40,796 nucleotides of DNA, taken from the NCBI GenBank assembly GCA_017454355.1, contig JAFTDD010000089.1:1-40796 (forward strand), given 5' to 3'. Below are positions 36,696 through 40,796 of the stretch, piece after piece; the first letter of the stretch is position 1; the number at the start of each line of letters is the position of its first letter. The notes under the pieces were generated by a model. That model was not told the DNA's origin. It made no database searches and worked only from the letters and a program-made list of their open reading frames with translations. A program made the translations under genes and the position numbers. The DNA is from Muribaculaceae bacterium (GTDB taxonomy: Bacteria > Bacteroidota > Bacteroidia > Bacteroidales > Muribaculaceae).

Positions 36696-38210
36696 ATGAA
36701 GATATTCACAACCGAGACAATACGTCAGATTGGCGAGGCGTCGATTAAGGCCGAAGGCATCAGCACGCTCGATATGGTTGAGCGTGAGGCCGCTGCGGCG
36801 GCCTATGAGATTATGTCGCGCTGGCGCCCCTCGAAACGCATCTATATTTTTGCCGGCCCGGGCAACAACGGCGCCGACGCGCTTGCCGTGTCGCGCCTGC
36901 TTCACGACCAGGGCTATAAGCCCACGACCTATCTGTTCAACACGCGCAACAGTCACCTGACGGCGGCTTGCTCGGTCAACCGCGAGCGGTTGCTGCAGGT
37001 GGAGGGGGCGGACTTCAACGAGATAGAGCGCACCTTTGAGCCGCCGGAGTTGACGGCAGACGATGTGGTTGTCGACGGCCTGTTCGGCACGGGGCTGTCG
37101 GCGCCCCTCACCGGCGGCTATAAGTCGCTGGTGCAGTTGTTCAACGAGAGTGAGGCGTTTGTGGTATCGCTCGACATACCCAGCGGCTTGTTTGGCGAGT
37201 GGAACACGGGCAACGACCGCCGCTATGTGGTCAAGGCGTCGCTCACGCTGTGCTACCAGTATCCGCGGTTGTCTTTCTATTTCGCCGAGAATGCCGAGCA
37301 CATCGGCGAGGTGGTGATGCTCGACCTGGATCTGAACAAGGACGGCGAGTTGCGTCCGCAGAGCGACTTTTACCTTATCGAGCGGCGTCAGGCCAAGCGT
37401 CAGATTGTGGCGCGCGACCCTTATACCCAAAAGTATGACTACGGCACGGTGCTTCTGGTTGCCGGCAGTTACGGCATGATGGGCGCGGCGGTGCTGGCGG
37501 CGCGCGGCGCGATGCGCGCCGGCGCGGGTCTGGTGACGGTGCACGCGCCGCGATGTGGCTACGACGTGATACAGACGGCGGTGCCCGAGGCGCTTTTTGA
37601 GCCCGACGAGAGTCAACTGGTGAGTTCGCTCATCGAGACCAAGCGGCGTTACAGCGTCGTGGCCATCGGCCCGGGCATCAGCACAAGCCCCGAGACGGTG
37701 GATGCCATCGATGTGTTTCTCAAGCGGCACAAGGGACGCATCATCCTCGATGCCGACGCGCTGAACTGCATCTCGATGCGTCCGCAGTTGCTCAACTGCA
37801 TTCCGCGCGGGTCGATTATCACGCCGAGCGCGATTGAGTTTGACCGCCTGTTCGGCCACCACGACACCGACGAGGAGCGGTTGAAGAAGGCCATCGACAT
37901 GTCGCGTCGTCGCGACCTGACGATTGTGCTCAAGGGTCACCACACGATGACGGTGCGCCCCAACGGCAAAGTGTTTATCAACGACAGCGGCAACGCCGGC
38001 ATGTCGACGGCCGGCAGCGGCGATGTGCTCACCGGAGTGATCGCGGGCTTGCTGGCACAGGGTTACGCGAGCGACACGGCGGTGGTGCTGGCGGTGTATA
38101 TCCACGGGTTGGCCGGCGACTTGGCGGCCGAGGAGCACAGCGAGTTCGGCGTGATGGCGGGCGACATTGCCGACGGCATCGGCCGCGCCTTCCGCGCCCT
38201 GTCGCGATAA
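36696..38210 (+). CDS. nnr: Bifunctional NAD(P)H-hydrate epimerase / ADP-dependent dehydratase
   Basis: Repairs hydrated NADH and NADPH. The 504 residues combine both halves of YjeF-type proteins: N-terminal epimerase (IYIFAGPGNNGADALAVSRLL, DDVVVDGLFGTGLSAPLTG, VVSLDIPSGLFGEW) and C-terminal ribokinase-like dehydratase (VLLVAGSYGMMGAAVLAARG, AIGPGIST, LKGHHTMTV and the catalytic NAGMSTAGSGDVLTGVIAGL). Full length, GC content as neighbours. Stop is seven bases before the palindrome at 38218, convergent with the leucine-rich protein gene. Confidence 0.96.
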   Translation: MKIFTTETIRQIGEASIKAEGISTLDMVEREAAAAAYEIMSRWRPSKRIYIFAGPGNNGADALAVSRLLHDQGYKPTTYLFNTRNSHLTAACSVNRERLLQVEGADFNEIERTFEPPELTADDVVVDGLFGTGLSAPLTGGYKSLVQLFNESEAFVVSLDIPSGLFGEWNTGNDRRYVVKASLTLCYQYPRLSFYFAENAEHIGEVVMLDLDLNKDGELRPQSDFYLIERRQAKRQIVARDPYTQKYDYGTVLLVAGSYGMMGAAVLAARGAMRAGAGLVTVHAPRCGYDVIQTAVPEALFEPDESQLVSSLIETKRRYSVVAIGPGISTSPETVDAIDVFLKRHKGRIILDADALNCISMRPQLLNCIPRGSIITPSAIEFDRLFGHHDTDEERLKKAIDMSRRRDLTIVLKGHHTMTVRPNGKVFINDSGNAGMSTAGSGDVLTGVIAGLLAQGYASDTAVVLAVYIHGLAGDLAAEEHSEFGVMAGDIADGIGRAFRALSR

Positions 38211-38217
38211 GTGGCAC

Positions 38218-38278
38218 GCGCGGGGACGGTTCTTGTGTCTCACCGCTCAGCGGCTGAGACACAAGAACCGTCCCCGCG
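38218..38278. terminator. GGGGACGG...CCGTCCCC palindrome, copy 3 (possible bidirectional terminator)
   Basis: Left arm GGGGACGGTTCTTGTGTCTC and its complement (38222-38275) with a CCGCT/AGCGG inner stem; GCGC extends the stem on both sides. Compared with copies 1 and 2, the two arms have changed together (TTCTTCTGTTTC to TTCTTGTGTCTC), keeping the pairing. It lies between convergent nnr and the leucine-rich gene. Confidence 0.7.
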
Positions 38279-38293
38279 CAGGTCACAAAGGAG

Positions 38294-40642
38294 TCAATGG
38301 ATGTCCTCGCTCTCGAGGATTGCCTTCAGGATGGCATTCACGTCGCCAACGTCGACTGCGTGGTCGCCGTTGGCGTCCATGCCGCTGTTGTAGTTGCTGT
38401 TGAGGATGGCATCAAGGACCTGGTTCACTTCGCCCACGTCCACAACGCCGTCGCCATTCATGTCATCAACGACCATCACATGGCATTCGACGGGCTGAGC
38501 GTCGCCCTGGGCGTCGCTCACGGTAACGGTCGCGAATCCAGGTTTGAGTCCCAGCGCCTGGATGCTGCCGCCTGACACTCGCGCGACGGCAACCTCGCCG
38601 TTGTCGCTTGCGGCACTCAGCACCGCGCCCAGCGGCACCACCGTGGGAGTGATCGTCACCATCTTGCCCACGCTCACAGCGACATGCTGGCGGTCAACGG
38701 CAATCTGGTCCGACACGATGATGTGGCACGATGCCTGATGGTCGGCACACTTGACGACAATGTCACACTTGCCAAATCCAACGGCAATGACGTTGACTTT
38801 AGTCGGCTCGGAGGAACTGTGGATGCATTTTGTCACTGTTGCCACGTTGTCGTCGCTCGAGGCAGCCCACACTTTTGACGCCATGTCGGCATTGTCGACA
38901 TCGGCGGTGAGCAGCAGTTCCTTCTGTCCCTCATGCAACACCGCCTCGCTCTCGCTGAGCGTCAGCCTGAAGTCGGGATAAGGCACCTCGACGTGGCACA
39001 CGGCGACCATGTCCAGGCAATGCGCCGTGATGTCACATTCGCCATAACCAACCGCGATCACCTCGCCACCGCTCGACACCTTGGCGACCCGGCTGTTGCT
39101 GGACGTAAAGCGGACCATGCTTTCATACAGCGCCTGCGGCTCGATGTTGACCTCGAGCGTCACCGTTTCGCCCTTCTCCAGGGTGAGGCTTTCGGTATTG
39201 AGCGTCAGCGACTCCATTGGCGCGATATCATTGTGCAGGTTGGCGAACTGGCTCCACTTCTCATCGGCGAAGTAGGCTGCCAGTGCTTGCTGTGGCACAT
39301 GCAGCGTCGCGCCATAGCCGGCAAACGCATTGTCAAAGGCGGGCGGCGTGACGCCGAAACAGTATATTTCGCTCGGGTTCAGCTCCTTGAAGTCCGGCAG
39401 ACGTGTCACGCCAGGCTCCACCACCAGCGACTGAACGCGTTGAACGCGCCAAGTCACTTTCCCGCGCTCATCCGGCGTGAGTTCGATGTCCTCAAAGGCA
39501 CCCTCGCCGTTGAGTGTCAGCGAGGTGATGTTGGCGCCGTAGAAGGCGTCGGAGTGCATCTTGCGCAGCGTCGTCGGCAATGTGACGTGACTCACGTTGG
39601 TGCCATAGAAGATGTTTGCTCCCAACTCGGTGTATGCGCCGGGAAACTTTACCGTGGTCAGGCTCTTGCAACCATAGAACAACTGGCCGTAGATCGCTTT
39701 CACTCCATCGGGAATCTCCACACTCGACAACTTGGTGCAACCATAAAATGCGCCGCCGCCAATCGACGTCACCGACTGCGGAATGTCTATCGAGGTCAAG
39801 CCGCAGTTATAGAATGCGTTCGTGCCGATAGTGATCAGCGACTCGGGCAACAGGATGCTGGTTAACGACGGTTTATCGTAGAAGGCGCCACCGGCGATGC
39901 CAAGAGTGCCTTCGCGGATCTCAATCGGTTTGGACGAGGAGATTGAACCAACGTACTTGTACGCCACATTGCCTATGTACACCATCCCGGCACCAGACTG
40001 GCTCGACAGAAACCCCGTGTTCTCGAACGCGTTGAAGCCAATGGAGGCAAGGCTCTCGGGCAACGTGATGTCGGTCAGTGACGTGCAACCCATGAATGCA
40101 AGGTCGCCAATCTCGGTCAACCGTTCTTTCATGACGACTTTGGTCAGGTTGACACACTCTCCAAAGGCATTTGCCTTAATGCTTGTGATGTGGTCAGGTA
40201 TAATGACTTCGTTCAGCATGGGGCAATTGAAATAGAGCCCTTCGGCAATAGCGGTGACATGTGACGGCAACGTGACTGCCGACAAATGGGTCTCGCGAAA
40301 GGCGTGGGATTGAATCTCAGTGATTGACTCAGGCAGGTTGATTGACGACAACTGCGTGCGGTAGAACGCATATGAGCCGATGCGTGTGATGGTCTCCGGC
40401 AACTGTATGCCAGTAACATCATAAATGAGGCTGAATGCGCCGTTGCCAATCGCCGTGACAGTGTAGGTCACGCCATCATGCACCACAGTGGCGGGAATCA
40501 CGACAGTGCCCTCGCCTGTCGACTTTTGAGCCACCTCCACCTCGGTGCCGTCGCCAATGATTGTGAAGGCGAGGCTGCCCTCCTTGAAGTCGTATGCCGA
40601 AAGTTGAACCGTCGGCAACATGGCCATCGCTATGACCATCAT
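38294..40642 (-). CDS. Secreted BspA-like leucine-rich protein with Ig-like domains and dockerin-like C-terminus
   Basis: 782 residues. After a hydrophobic signal (VIAMAMLPTVQLSA) come about 12 LRR_5 repeats of the type LPESITEIQSHAFRETHLSAV (N-terminal half), then three Ig-like BIG2 segments (TLEKGETVTLEVNIEP, LHEGQKELLLTADV, VSVGKMVTITPTVVP) and a dockerin-like pair of calcium loops: DMNGDGVVDVGE and DANGDHAVDVGD. It is probably exported and surface-attached, binding a host or diet ligand; no T9SS tail is visible. The start is uncertain: the ATG at 40661 is out of frame by one base and the frame from 40642 lacks basic residues, see findings. Confidence 0.85.
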   Translation of the reverse strand: MMVIAMAMLPTVQLSAYDFKEGSLAFTIIGDGTEVEVAQKSTGEGTVVIPATVVHDGVTYTVTAIGNGAFSLIYDVTGIQLPETITRIGSYAFYRTQLSSINLPESITEIQSHAFRETHLSAVTLPSHVTAIAEGLYFNCPMLNEVIIPDHITSIKANAFGECVNLTKVVMKERLTEIGDLAFMGCTSLTDITLPESLASIGFNAFENTGFLSSQSGAGMVYIGNVAYKYVGSISSSKPIEIREGTLGIAGGAFYDKPSLTSILLPESLITIGTNAFYNCGLTSIDIPQSVTSIGGGAFYGCTKLSSVEIPDGVKAIYGQLFYGCKSLTTVKFPGAYTELGANIFYGTNVSHVTLPTTLRKMHSDAFYGANITSLTLNGEGAFEDIELTPDERGKVTWRVQRVQSLVVEPGVTRLPDFKELNPSEIYCFGVTPPAFDNAFAGYGATLHVPQQALAAYFADEKWSQFANLHNDIAPMESLTLNTESLTLEKGETVTLEVNIEPQALYESMVRFTSSNSRVAKVSSGGEVIAVGYGECDITAHCLDMVAVCHVEVPYPDFRLTLSESEAVLHEGQKELLLTADVDNADMASKVWAASSDDNVATVTKCIHSSSEPTKVNVIAVGFGKCDIVVKCADHQASCHIIVSDQIAVDRQHVAVSVGKMVTITPTVVPLGAVLSAASDNGEVAVARVSGGSIQALGLKPGFATVTVSDAQGDAQPVECHVMVVDDMNGDGVVDVGEVNQVLDAILNSNYNSGMDANGDHAVDVGDVNAILKAILESEDIH

Positions 40643-40662
40643 GAGTTTTAATAGAGTTCATT

Positions 40663-40670
40663 CGAAAATA
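40663..40670 (-). promoter_or_regulatory. Possible -7 box of the leucine-rich protein gene
   Basis: On minus: TATTTTCG, a TAnnTTcG-type match one base before the out-of-frame ATG at 40661. If used, transcription would begin near 40656, so ATG 40642 would be the first start codon. Weak. The rest of 40671-40796 shows no gene. Confidence 0.3.
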
Positions 40671-40796
40671 TTTGTGTTATAAAGAGCTGATTTCCAGCAC
40701 TTCGGGTTAATAATTCTATTTAATGGCAGACGAAAGAAAGCACACTGCTTGTGGCGGCATGCGGCTATTGTCGTCGGCGTTTAAGTTTTAAAACGA

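Overview
The window looks like chromosomal DNA of a GC-rich member of the Bacteroidales, with a gut Muribaculaceae-like or related lineage most likely (inference from gene content). Supporting signs are promoters of the Bacteroidetes type (a TAnnTTTG -7 box, several with TTTG 19-20 bases upstream), no purine-rich Shine-Dalgarno sequences, an xerC-hpf pair, a TPR plus outer-membrane beta-barrel pair, a BspA-like leucine-rich protein with a dockerin-like tail, and lipoproteins with a short lipobox. No phage, integrase island, CRISPR array or rRNA operon is visible.

Layout. Bases 1-880 hold a palindromic AT-rich repeat and rpsT between two identical tRNA-Glu genes. Bases 884-3068 (minus strand) carry an AAA ATPase with a nuclease-like C-terminus and a trypsin-like protease. 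manA and tyrS follow on plus, then pdxB, a membrane protein, a THUMP-type rRNA methyltransferase and a broken kelch gene on minus. Bases 11343-17435 (minus) are hpf, xerC, a SpoU methyltransferase, a coiled-coil lipoprotein, rsmI, a small unknown gene and dacB. The plus strand from 17774 to 33380 carries dut, an AT-rich kinase-like gene of probable foreign origin, two TPR proteins, a beta-barrel, mtaB, two lipoproteins, rnz and a membrane-anchored DUF3298-like protein. A second AAA ATPase, adk and hpt are on minus, nnr on plus, and a large secreted leucine-rich protein on minus ends the window.

The genes are mostly housekeeping: translation and RNA modification, nucleotide metabolism, cell wall and metabolite repair. 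The unusual feature is dense small-repeat architecture between and inside them. Five layers can be separated: (1) tandem arrays of 7-9 bp units, a different unit at each locus, just upstream of start codons or promoters; (2) four copies of a composite element with GGTTGAG/CTCAACC arrays around two small stems, always between co-directional genes or in a leader; (3) three copies of a GGGGACGG...CCGTCCCC palindrome, all at convergent gene junctions; (4) hairpins with a conserved AGATTTTTT loop but unrelated stems, immediately upstream of both paralogous ATPase genes; (5) a 10-bp-phased TTTACG palindromic element. Pieces of these repeats also lie in frame inside at least three coding sequences (pdxB, the 28246 lipoprotein, the 15267 gene) and at the 3' ends of dacB, hpt and the kelch pseudogene.

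The best candidates for something undescribed are the hairpin/ATPase pairing and the composite GGTTGAG element, whose stem shows compensatory base changes between copies.
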